This document shows positions 1 to 5,078 of a DNA stretch of 5,136 nt, piece after piece. Made by a program: the position numbers and the translations under genes. The stretch is from the NCBI GenBank assembly GCA_002410325.1, contig DHRK01000027.1:66312-71447 (forward strand), given 5' to 3'. The DNA comes from Syntrophomonas sp. UBA5314. GTDB taxonomy: Bacteria > Bacillota > Syntrophomonadia > Syntrophomonadales > Syntrophomonadaceae. The notes under the pieces are model-generated. The model saw nothing but the letters and a program-made list of their open reading frames with translations. It did not search any database and was not told the origin of the DNA. The stretch's first letter is position 1. Every line of letters begins with the position of its first letter.

Positions 1-21
1 CGGCAAAGAGCTGCCCGCCTT

Positions 22-77
22 GTACTTCAAAAAAACCTGCTCAACTTATGAACACAATATACCGAATGTTGTACTAG
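22..77 (+). pseudogene. decayed gene tail resembling the right-edge gene
   Basis: Aligned by eye with the reverse complement of 5057-5113, this stretch matches at about 46 of 57 columns with a single 1-base gap. The last 22 bases are identical. The right-edge copy is open to its TAG stop. Here the codon matching its Trp (TGG) is TGA, and a 1-base deletion follows, so the shared ending IYRMLY-stop is reached only in another frame. Matching residues before the lesion are V-L-Q-K-N-L-L-N-L here against V-I-R-K-K-L-S-K-L there. I infer a broken paralogue or the remnant of a mobile-element gene. The family is not recognised. The homology is seen by eye; the pseudogene status is inference. Confidence 0.35.
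56..77 (+). repeat. 22-bp inverted repeat, left copy
   Basis: This 22-mer (starting AATATACCGAATG, ending TGTACTAG) is the exact reverse complement of 5057-5078. Beyond the final CTAG the two flanks are unrelated, so the repeat has a sharp outer edge. On the inner side a weaker similarity continues for about 34 more bases. This is the pattern expected at the end of a repeated element whose gene runs to, or into, its terminus. Confidence 0.8.
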
Positions 78-113
78 ACCGGCGCTATTAATTAGTTCCA
101 GATGAGCGGTACT

Positions 114-137
114 TTAGTATAAGATTACGAGTATATT
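114..137 (-). repeat. imperfect opposing copy of the 22-bp repeat
   Basis: Read on the plus strand, this stretch (TTAGTATAAGATT, ending GTATATT) matches the reverse complement of 56-77 at 19 of 22 positions, with two inserted A residues. It faces the left copy across a 36-base spacer, so 56-137 could fold as a long imperfect hairpin or be two opposed element ends. The region is AT-rich, so part of the match could be chance. Confidence 0.45.
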
Positions 138-254
138 CTGGGATAAGAAAAGATTAGACTAGCGTCCATGGTTAAAACCCTATGCTTCGCTTATAGTTTA
201 AATAAGCAATAAATACCGTGCTTGCTTAAATATTGGCGAAGGGGGTCAGATTTA
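138..254 (+). other. leader of the surface protein operon, no clear promoter
   Basis: This AT-rich stretch lies between the repeat debris and the first gene. It contains a small dyad, GCTTAT at 189-194 and ATAAGC at 202-207, around a 7-base loop. A poor -10 candidate, TATAGT at 192-197, has no convincing -35 partner. I see no terminator or known riboswitch here, so how the operon is driven cannot be told from the sequence. Confidence 0.3.
239..245 (+). promoter_or_regulatory. ribosome binding site that sets the first gene's start
   Basis: AAGGGGG lies 9 bases before ATG 255. An in-frame TTG at 222 would add 11 charged and polar residues before the signal peptide and would place this site inside the coding region, so ATG 255 is preferred. 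Confidence 0.75.
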
Positions 255-1016
255 ATGAAAAGGGTAATCGGGCTATTGCTCGTGACGATATTGTGCCTCG
301 CTTTCCCTGGTACAGCGATGGCCACTCCCACAAGTGATGGCTATCTGATAAGATGGGGTGATCCAACCTCGAGTGATCCGCCTGGCAGCGGCCATCCGGA
401 CAGCATGGATGCAGGAAATCCTAATTCTGCTGAACTGAAAGACATCGCGAGTCTCAAATGCGACCTAAATGGCCGGGATCTTATTTGTGTAATTGAAAGA
501 GGCTACCCCGGCTATCAAGAGTACGTGACAACGAAAATAATTAATATTAGCGATGCATCAGTTACAATAACCGGGCTGCATATAATAAACGAGTGGGCGC
601 AGAACATCATTGCGGTTGCCTTAACTGATACCTCCGGTAATTCGATTTCAATTCCCACAACGCTTAGCACAGGCCAGGAGTTGAATGTCAGGGTGGTTAC
701 CCGGGTTAACCAACAAGCTGCCCAGGATGGCGATTATGCCTTTCAGGTGAAGGTGGATGCACAACAGGATGAACCATATTATCCGCCTTATGATCCGCCT
801 TATGATCCACCCTATTATCCGCCGTACTATCCGCCTAGCAATCCGCAGTCGCCGCCTCCGCCACCGGCGCCGGAGAATGTCGAGATTATCCCGGAAAGGG
901 TTAGCATACCGTTAACGCCGGCGGAATTACCTTATACGGGTGGAAATATAGCCTTGTTTAGTGGAACGGCTTTCACCCTGGGCGGGATCGGGTTGTATTT
1001 AAGGCGAAGAAAATAA
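255..1016 (+). CDS. LPYTG-anchored secreted surface protein with Tyr/Pro stalk
   Basis: A predicted cell-wall-anchored protein of 253 residues. Residues 1-23 form a signal peptide (basic MKR, a hydrophobic core, then a GTAMA cleavage site). Residues 60-170 form a probable beta-rich domain with the phrase YPGYQEY, seen from memory in secreted Firmicute beta-sandwich proteins, and cysteines at 69 and 78. Residues 175-206 are a Tyr/Pro-rich stalk of YYPP and YDPP repeats followed by a proline run. The C-terminus is a complete sorting signal: LPYTG at 225-229, a hydrophobic segment at 231-249 and the tail RRRK. The sortase gene starts 14 bases downstream, so the two are almost certainly one operon and this is its likely substrate. 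The ligand or binding role is unknown. The anchor is clear; function beyond surface display is not. Confidence 0.88.
   Translation: MKRVIGLLLVTILCLAFPGTAMATPTSDGYLIRWGDPTSSDPPGSGHPDSMDAGNPNSAELKDIASLKCDLNGRDLICVIERGYPGYQEYVTTKIINISDASVTITGLHIINEWAQNIIAVALTDTSGNSISIPTTLSTGQELNVRVVTRVNQQAAQDGDYAFQVKVDAQQDEPYYPPYDPPYDPPYYPPYYPPSNPQSPPPPPAPENVEIIPERVSIPLTPAELPYTGGNIALFSGTAFTLGGIGLYLRRRK
777..836 (+). repeat. five 12-bp tandem repeats encoding YxPP units
   Basis: Five consecutive 12-base units of the form TATnATCCGCCT encode YYPP, YDPP, YDPP, YYPP and YYPP. Differences are mostly at third positions and at one Asp/Tyr codon, consistent with slippage growth followed by drift. The unit number may vary between strains. 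At the protein level this makes a stiff, Tyr-exposed spacer between the outer domain and the wall anchor. Confidence 0.85.
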
Positions 1017-1030
1017 TTGGGATGATGTAA

Positions 1031-1618
1031 ATGGGTAGAGTAAGAACACGTAGAAATAGATGGAAGAACACCGGCATGTTTTTCATGGTAATAGCTGTAA
1101 TAATCTTACTCTACCCGTTTTTGACCGATATCAACGCCTGGATCAGCCAGGACGAATACCAGGACCAGTTGGAACAGCAATCGGGATGGGCAGATGCGAC
1201 CGGGGGCCTGATTATGCCGAATAGCGGCGGTATAGCTCCCTGGGCCCAATTGGAGATACCAGACCTGGGAATCAAGCTGGTAGTAGTTGAAGGAACCTCT
1301 CAGGAGGCATTGGCGGCGGGGCCGGGATGGTATACCCAAACGGCTCTACCCGGTCAGGGGAACACGGCTATTGCAGGGCATCGGACCATGTATGGAGGAC
1401 CTTTTCGCAATATTCACGAGCTGACCGTAGGGAGTGCCATCACCCTTACCTATCATAATCAGGTCTATTGTTATAAAGTTGAACAGGTCGACAGCATCGG
1501 CAGCGATGATTGGACAATGATCAACCCCTGCGGATACAATGCATTGACATTGACAACTTGTACACCGGAGGGTCAGGATAAAAGGATCGCAGTAAGAGCC
1601 AAGATGATTGAAGAATAA
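1031..1618 (+). CDS. sortase, class D/E-like transpeptidase
   Basis: A membrane-bound cysteine transpeptidase of 195 residues that should cut the LPYTG motif of the preceding gene's product and attach it to the cell wall. A basic N-terminus (RVRTRRNR) precedes one membrane segment at about 15-31, so the catalytic domain lies outside. The catalytic His is H117 in AGHRTMYGGPF, the Cys is C177 in TLTTCTPEG, and the Arg is probably R185 in DKR. The HRTxYGxPF and TLTTC phrases resemble class E and class D sortases more than class A or B. The length is normal for a single-domain sortase. The start at 1031 has only a weak upstream GGGATG, and the 14-base gap suggests translational coupling to the surface protein. 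The subclass is not settled. Confidence 0.92.
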   Translation: MGRVRTRRNRWKNTGMFFMVIAVIILLYPFLTDINAWISQDEYQDQLEQQSGWADATGGLIMPNSGGIAPWAQLEIPDLGIKLVVVEGTSQEALAAGPGWYTQTALPGQGNTAIAGHRTMYGGPFRNIHELTVGSAITLTYHNQVYCYKVEQVDSIGSDDWTMINPCGYNALTLTTCTPEGQDKRIAVRAKMIEE

Positions 1619-1628
1619 TAAGCAAATA

Positions 1629-1665
1629 CAGGGACTGAGGCTGATCAGTCCCTGTTTATTTTTTT
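1629..1665 (+). terminator. intrinsic terminator between convergent genes
   Basis: CAGGGACTGA at 1629-1638 and TCAGTCCCTG at 1645-1654 form a perfect 10-bp stem with a 6-base loop. TTTATTTTTTT follows on the plus strand. It ends the surface protein-sortase operon. On the minus strand the trailing TATTTGCTT is a weaker U-tract, so it may also stop the transglutaminase transcript. Confidence 0.9.
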
Positions 1666-1674
1666 GGAAAATTA

Positions 1675-2556
1675 TTAATACAATGCCATAGTGGTGGCCT
1701 GATGGTCGGAAGGATATCCGTTATAGGGCATTAAATAAGTGCTGGTAGGTGCTGCCACAAATTCGTTATTTCTAACGTACCCCGCATCCCAACAGGTGTC
1801 AACAAAGACCCATTTGCCGTCCACCTGAACTTCATTCCAGGCATGCATTCCGCCGCTGGAAGCATTAGGAGGGGTGGCCATTCCATAGATAACCCGGGCC
1901 GGTAATCCGGATGCCCGGCAAAGAGCAGCAGTTAAGAAGGCATATTCACGGCACATTCCCCTTCCGCTGCTTAGAGTCTGGCTGGCGGGAATCAGGTTGC
2001 TGGAGCCGTTGTTAGCCAGGGCTACGCAGTCATAGGCTATGTGGCTGGTTACCCAGTCATGAATATTACTAAGTTTTTCAATATCGCTTAAATTCTCAGG
2101 AGCTATTTCGGAGGCTAGTTTTTTAATGGAACTGTTGTCACTGTCAACGTAAACGGAGGGCGAGGTATAACGATTGTCCTGGGAAGCCCTGTTTTGAACC
2201 AGGAATCTAATTTTACCGTCAAACCTTCGGGGGTTGTCTCCAGCCCAAACAGTGTATTCGCCGGCGCCCATGGAAAGGTTCAGAGTGGTGTCAAATTGTC
2301 CATTTTGAACATCTGTGCGGGCGGTGGTCAGCTCATTCTGGGGATTGCGGATACAAAACCAGACTACATCGAGCTCCGAAGTACCATTCACCTGCAGGGC
2401 TCCGCTGCAGGTTATCCCGCTGTTGCGCGGAGTTGCAACGTGTATTTGACTGGAATCAAATCCGACGCTATATGCGCTAGAAGCAGATGCCGATCCGGGT
2501 AGAGTGAAACCCAGAAGGCTTATTATACAAGCCGCTAAAACAAGTATTCTTTTCAT
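1675..2556 (-). CDS. secreted transglutaminase-like protein
   Basis: A 293-residue protein of the transglutaminase/papain-like fold, which uses a catalytic Cys either to cross-link or deamidate glutamine side chains or to cut peptide bonds. Residues 1-25 are a signal peptide (MKR, hydrophobic core, GSASA), so it acts outside the membrane. Residues 27-125 are beta-rich and unrecognised. The catalytic core covers about 145-265, with C202 in GRGMCREYA, H238 in GMHAWNEV and D253 in VFVDTCWD, so the triad is intact. There is no LPxTG motif or C-terminal membrane segment, so it is probably soluble in the wall space or released. It converges on the sortase operon and shares its terminator region. 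A c-di-GMP-I riboswitch controls its leader. The substrate is unknown; the neighbouring Tyr/Pro-rich surface protein is an obvious candidate by position only. Confidence 0.9.
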   Translation of the reverse strand: MKRILVLAACIISLLGFTLPGSASASSAYSVGFDSSQIHVATPRNSGITCSGALQVNGTSELDVVWFCIRNPQNELTTARTDVQNGQFDTTLNLSMGAGEYTVWAGDNPRRFDGKIRFLVQNRASQDNRYTSPSVYVDSDNSSIKKLASEIAPENLSDIEKLSNIHDWVTSHIAYDCVALANNGSSNLIPASQTLSSGRGMCREYAFLTAALCRASGLPARVIYGMATPPNASSGGMHAWNEVQVDGKWVFVDTCWDAGYVRNNEFVAAPTSTYLMPYNGYPSDHQATTMALY

Positions 2557-2564
2557 CTAATGAA

Positions 2565-2571
2565 CCTCCTT
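2565..2571 (-). promoter_or_regulatory. ribosome binding site of the transglutaminase gene
   Basis: AAGGAGG on the minus strand lies 8 bases before ATG 2556, which confirms that start. It sits only a few bases after the T-run of the riboswitch terminator, so control is more likely by transcription termination than by masking of this site. Confidence 0.85.
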
Positions 2572-2575
2572 AACG

Positions 2576-2601
2576 AAAAAAACCTGCACAGCAGTGCAGG
2601 T
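2576..2601 (-). terminator. riboswitch-linked intrinsic terminator
   Basis: On the minus strand ACCTGCAC and GTGCAGGT form an 8-bp stem with a TGCT loop, followed by seven T residues. It lies between the aptamer and the ribosome binding site, the position of an expression platform. The aptamer's closing strand CAGTTGC (2628-2634) could alternatively pair with GCACTG of the terminator's 5' arm and loop (2592-2597) with one bulged base. That would give an antiterminator when the aptamer is unfolded. Confidence 0.88.
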
Positions 2602-2624
2602 AGATGCCCCAATAGGACATTATT

Positions 2625-2706
2625 CCGGCAACTGGCTGGCTTGGCGGTAAACTACCGCTTTAGCCCCTCTAGTTTTGCGTCACCACTTTTCAGTGGTTTT
2701 GCCCTT
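2625..2706 (-). promoter_or_regulatory. cyclic-di-GMP-I (GEMM-I) riboswitch aptamer
   Basis: Read on the minus strand, this RNA has the hallmarks of the GEMM-I class in order. GGGCAAAACC leads into a 6-bp stem, ACCACT/AGTGGT, capped by a GAAA tetraloop (2682-2697), which in this class docks on the neighbouring helix. The highly conserved GACGCAAA follows (2674-2681), then GGGGCTAAAG, a second hairpin GCGGTA-GTT-TACCGC (2644-2658), and a closing AAGCCAGCCAGTTGCCG. GGCAA near the 5' end can pair with TTGCC near the 3' end. The class senses c-di-GMP, with a subset binding cyclic AMP-GMP; which one applies here was not determined. A terminator and then the transglutaminase gene follow, so that gene is the regulated target. 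Exact ends are uncertain by a few bases. Confidence 0.93.
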
Positions 2707-2767
2707 AACAACCTAGGCTTAAGTCCTGAATATTAAGTTTATAATTCATAATAGCGGCTTGGTTAGT

Positions 2768-2797
2768 ATTATAATACCATATTTTCATAAATAACAA
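2768..2797 (-). promoter_or_regulatory. probable promoter of the riboswitch transcript
   Basis: On the minus strand TATAAT (2773-2768) is a perfect -10 box. TTGTTA (2797-2792) matches the -35 consensus at 4 of 6 positions with an 18-base spacer. Transcription would start near 2761, leaving about 55 bases before the aptamer. It is placed correctly for the leader, but the surroundings are AT-rich. Confidence 0.5.
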
Positions 2798-2840
2798 CAC
2801 ATAAATCCTAAAAATTTCCACAGTCCTATACAATTTTAAA

Positions 2841-2919
2841 ATATAAGCGGGCGATTTTATATTGTCCTGGTTTCTCCCCGCCTTGAAAAAAGGTATGCTT
2901 ATATTAATAACGCTTATAT
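2841..2919. repeat. three copies of an 8-bp motif, GCTTATAT
   Basis: GCTTATAT occurs at 2897-2904 and 2912-2919, with start points 15 bp apart, and inverted as ATATAAGC at 2841-2848. The 15-bp phase of the direct pair and the presence of an inverted partner fit a repeated protein-binding site. The AT-rich background raises the chance of coincidence. Confidence 0.3.
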
Positions 2920-2982
2920 CCAGGGATGAAGCAGCTTGCTGAGACATATTATGAATTTGACAGGAAGACCAGAGGCATCAAT

Positions 2983-2996
2983 TGCCAGAACTGGCA
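2983..2996. repeat. 14-bp perfect palindrome-like dyad
   Basis: TGCCAG and CTGGCA flank a central AA. The loop is too short for a good RNA hairpin, so as DNA it looks more like a dimeric repressor or activator site upstream of zapA. No known operator consensus was recognised. Confidence 0.35.
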
Positions 2997-3065
2997 GGAA
3001 AAGCACAAAAAACCAAGCAGGAGAAAGGGTCTAAACAGCGAAATGTTCCATTGATGGGGATTGAT

Positions 3066-3071
3066 AGGAGG
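3066..3071 (+). promoter_or_regulatory. ribosome binding site that sets the zapA start
   Basis: AGGAGG lies 7 bases before ATG 3079. An in-frame TTG at 3061 would put this site inside the gene and add six residues not expected at a ZapA N-terminus, so ATG 3079 is the start. Confidence 0.88.
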
Positions 3072-3078
3072 CGTGATA

Positions 3079-3363
3079 ATGGATAAGAGCAAGAAGAGTA
3101 ATAACAATATAAGCCGCGTATGTGTAAACATCTTTAATGAAGAATATGTGGTAAGGGGTGACGAAAATCCCGAATACATAGAAATGCTTGCTTCCTATGT
3201 AGATCGCCGCATGAGGGTCTATCAGAGCCGCAATCCCAATCTGTCTCCGGTCAAGGTGGCGGTTCTGGTGGCTTTAAACCTGGCCGACGAGTTAAATAAG
3301 CTACAGGAAGACTATGATGAACTGGTAAAGGCTTTGGAAGAAAAGAAAAACAGGATGGGGTAG
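3079..3363 (+). CDS. zapA: cell division protein ZapA
   Basis: A small cytoplasmic protein (94 residues) that binds and bundles FtsZ filaments and stabilises the division ring. The N-terminal half shows the family pattern: an initial strand RVCVNIFNEEYVVRG, then NPEYIEMLASYVDRRM, then LSPVKVAVLVALNLADELNKL. The charged segment from about residue 66 to 92 should form the dimer/tetramer coiled coil. The length is typical of Firmicute ZapA. It is followed by polX after 2 bases, a pairing conserved in many Firmicutes, so the two are one transcript with probable translational coupling. No lesions or unusual features were seen. Confidence 0.9.
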   Translation: MDKSKKSNNNISRVCVNIFNEEYVVRGDENPEYIEMLASYVDRRMRVYQSRNPNLSPVKVAVLVALNLADELNKLQEDYDELVKALEEKKNRMG

Positions 3364-3365
3364 GA

Positions 3366-5054
3366 ATGACCAACCGCGAGGTGGCCAGAATTCTCGAAGC
3401 TATTGCAGATATTCTGCAAATAAAAAATGACAATCCTTTTAAAATAAAAGCTTATCGAAACGCCGCTGAAGCTGTTTGCCATTTGCAGGAAGACCTGTTG
3501 CCACTTTACCGGGATGGGCGTTTAAGAGATATTCCGGGGGTGGGAAAATCAGTTCAGGCTGGAATTATAGAAATACTGGAAAAAGGAAGTATGAGCTATT
3601 ATGACAGACTCCTGGAGGAAATCCCTTCAGGAGTCTTAGACATGCTGGCCATACCCGGGCTGGGGCATAAAACCATTAATCTGCTCCATACCAGCCTGGG
3701 AATATCTTCTCTGCCCGACTTGGAACAGGCTGCCCGGGAGCATCGGATTCGTCAATTACCGGGTATGGGGGCCAAAAGCGAGGACAATATCATTAAAGGG
3801 CTTGAGCTGCTGCGCCAGGGTGCTAACAAGGCTACTCTCGGTTTGGCCAGACCTCTGGCTTTGGAGTTCTTACAGTACATGGAGAGAACCGGAGTGGTGC
3901 AAAAAGCCGCTCTGGTAGGCAGTATACGTCGCGGCAAATCCCTGGTTGGGGATGTCGATATTTTGGTATGCGCTGATGATCTGGAGAGATTGCATAACGT
4001 TATAGAAACCTATCCGGGTCTGAAAAAAATTGATGAGTGTACTTCTACCAATATAAAGGGGCGGCTGCGCTGGGAACTTCCCTTTGAAATTATTCGGGTA
4101 GCATCGGATGAGTTCGCCGCTGCCCAATTCTGGACTACCGGGTCCAAAGCCTTTCGGAAGGCTGTTTTACCGGGGGGCAATCTGCAGCCGTTTCGGGGCC
4201 TGTCTGACGAAGCTGAATTGTTCGGCAAAATGGGTATGCAGTACATTCCTCCGGAAATGCGCGAAAATCAGGGTGAGATTGAAATGGCTCGCCGTCGCGA
4301 GCTTCCCCGTTTGGTGGAGACCAGCGATATAAAAGGCGATCTGCATGTGCATTCATCCTGGAGCGACGGAGGTGGGGGGATGGCGGAAATGGCCCAAGCT
4401 GCCCGTGGTATGGGATATGTTTACCTGGCCATGACTGATCATTCCCAATCATTGTCGATCAGCAGGGGGTTGAGCGAAGAGCGCTTGCAGGCCCAGGGAG
4501 CCAGCCTGGAGGCTATAAACAGCCAGTTTAAGGATTTTACTATACTCAGGGGTACGGAAGTGGACATTTTAAAAGATGGGCGGCTTGACTACCACGATGA
4601 GGTACTGAAAAATCTTGAGGTGGTTATAGCTTCCATCCACAGCCACTTTAAACTCGATAGAGAAGCCCAGACCAGGCGTATTATCGCAGCTATTGAACAT
4701 CCCCTGGTAAATATTATCGGCCACCTGACCGGGCGTTTGCTGGGCCGCCGACCGGGATACGAAGTGGATGTTGACCGGATTTTGGAGGCCTGCGCGATAA
4801 ATCAGGTAGCCCTGGAAATCAACGCCCACCCGGATCGCCTCGATATTGATGAAGGAACTGCCCGACAGGCGGCCCGGCTTGGAGTAAAGATGGCCGTTAA
4901 CAGCGACGCTCATGACGTAAACGACTTACAATTATTGGAGTATGGCATAATAAACGCCCGCCGGGGATGGCTGACGAAAAACGATATAATAAACTGCTGG
5001 GAAATTGATAGATTGCGCTCTTTCTTTAAAAAGGACGGTGGATCTTGCATTTGA
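3366..5054 (+). CDS. polX: PolX-like protein: HhH, altered polymerase core, PHP nuclease
   Basis: A family X DNA polymerase/PHP phosphoesterase (562 residues; B. subtilis PolX is about 570), used in base excision and gap repair. Helix-hairpin-helix motifs are IPGVGKS (56-62), IPGLGHK (96-102) and LPGMGAK (131-137). The nucleotidyltransferase motif is GSIRRG with metal Asp D196 and D198 (VGDVD). The PHP domain from about 320 looks complete: DLHVHS (H327, H329), SDG (D334), TDHS (H359), GTEVD (E398), SIHSH (H425), GHLTGR (H453), NAHPD (H488) and NSDAH (D514, H516). The third polymerase metal position, an Asp in the usual VDLR motif, is E241 (FEIIR). TGSKAHN is TGSKAFR, and the following segment up to YIPPE (293-297) is shortened and lacks the LNEY-like motif. 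The nuclease is probably active and the polymerase doubtful. The start is 2 bases after zapA. Confidence 0.92.
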   Translation: MTNREVARILEAIADILQIKNDNPFKIKAYRNAAEAVCHLQEDLLPLYRDGRLRDIPGVGKSVQAGIIEILEKGSMSYYDRLLEEIPSGVLDMLAIPGLGHKTINLLHTSLGISSLPDLEQAAREHRIRQLPGMGAKSEDNIIKGLELLRQGANKATLGLARPLALEFLQYMERTGVVQKAALVGSIRRGKSLVGDVDILVCADDLERLHNVIETYPGLKKIDECTSTNIKGRLRWELPFEIIRVASDEFAAAQFWTTGSKAFRKAVLPGGNLQPFRGLSDEAELFGKMGMQYIPPEMRENQGEIEMARRRELPRLVETSDIKGDLHVHSSWSDGGGGMAEMAQAARGMGYVYLAMTDHSQSLSISRGLSEERLQAQGASLEAINSQFKDFTILRGTEVDILKDGRLDYHDEVLKNLEVVIASIHSHFKLDREAQTRRIIAAIEHPLVNIIGHLTGRLLGRRPGYEVDVDRILEACAINQVALEINAHPDRLDIDEGTARQAARLGVKMAVNSDAHDVNDLQLLEYGIINARRGWLTKNDIINCWEIDRLRSFFKKDGGSCI

Positions 5055-5056
5055 CC

Positions 5057-5078
5057 CTAGTACAACATTCGGTATATT
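5057..5078 (-). repeat. 22-bp inverted repeat, right copy
   Basis: This is the exact reverse complement of 56-77. It begins 2 bases after the polX stop, and its first bases (CTAG on the plus strand) contain the stop codon of the minus-strand gene. Only the CTAG-side edge is sharp. Rightward, similarity to the left copy fades gradually until about 5113. Confidence 0.8.

Larger units (their letters stand above)
2711..3060. other. AT-rich intergenic region between divergent units
   Basis: This gap separates the minus-strand riboswitch unit from zapA. It holds the riboswitch promoter candidate, three GCTTATAT-type octamers (2841-2919) and one short palindrome (2983-2996). The zapA-polX promoter must lie here or read in from elsewhere. 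TTGACA at 2957-2962 has no good -10 partner, and TTGAAA at 2883-2888 has only a poor one about 16 bases on. No RNA gene or convincing protein gene is visible. The aminoacyl-tRNA synthetase gene pheT, often upstream of zapA in Firmicutes, is absent. Confidence 0.55.

Noticed and set aside
2..91. Open frame at the left edge (ending NVVLDRRY-stop) in a different phase
   Set aside because: It is open by chance over 29 codons. The alignment with the right-edge gene supports another phase up to the lesion.
222..254. TTG start adding 11 residues to the surface protein
   Set aside because: It would bury the AAGGGGG ribosome binding site and put charged residues ahead of a normal signal peptide.
2194..2502. 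102-codon plus-strand frame opposite the transglutaminase gene
   Set aside because: It is a shadow of a gene with a clear catalytic triad, and has no ribosome binding site or recognisable domain.
2705..2947. 80-codon minus-strand open frame between the aptamer and the intergenic region
   Set aside because: It has no ribosome binding site, overlaps the riboswitch promoter and leader, ends at the aptamer edge, and its Ile/Asn/Tyr-rich translation follows the AT-rich base composition.
2926..3054. 42-codon plus-strand frame beginning MKQLAETYYEFDRKTRG just before zapA
   Set aside because: The composition is protein-like, but no ribosome binding site can be spaced before its ATG and nothing recognisable is encoded. 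It could be a remnant of a former upstream gene.
4108..4452. Overlapping frames on both strands within polX near the altered polymerase segment
   Set aside because: I examined these as evidence of a frameshift. None encodes the missing PolX motif, and the main frame continues without interruption into the PHP domain.
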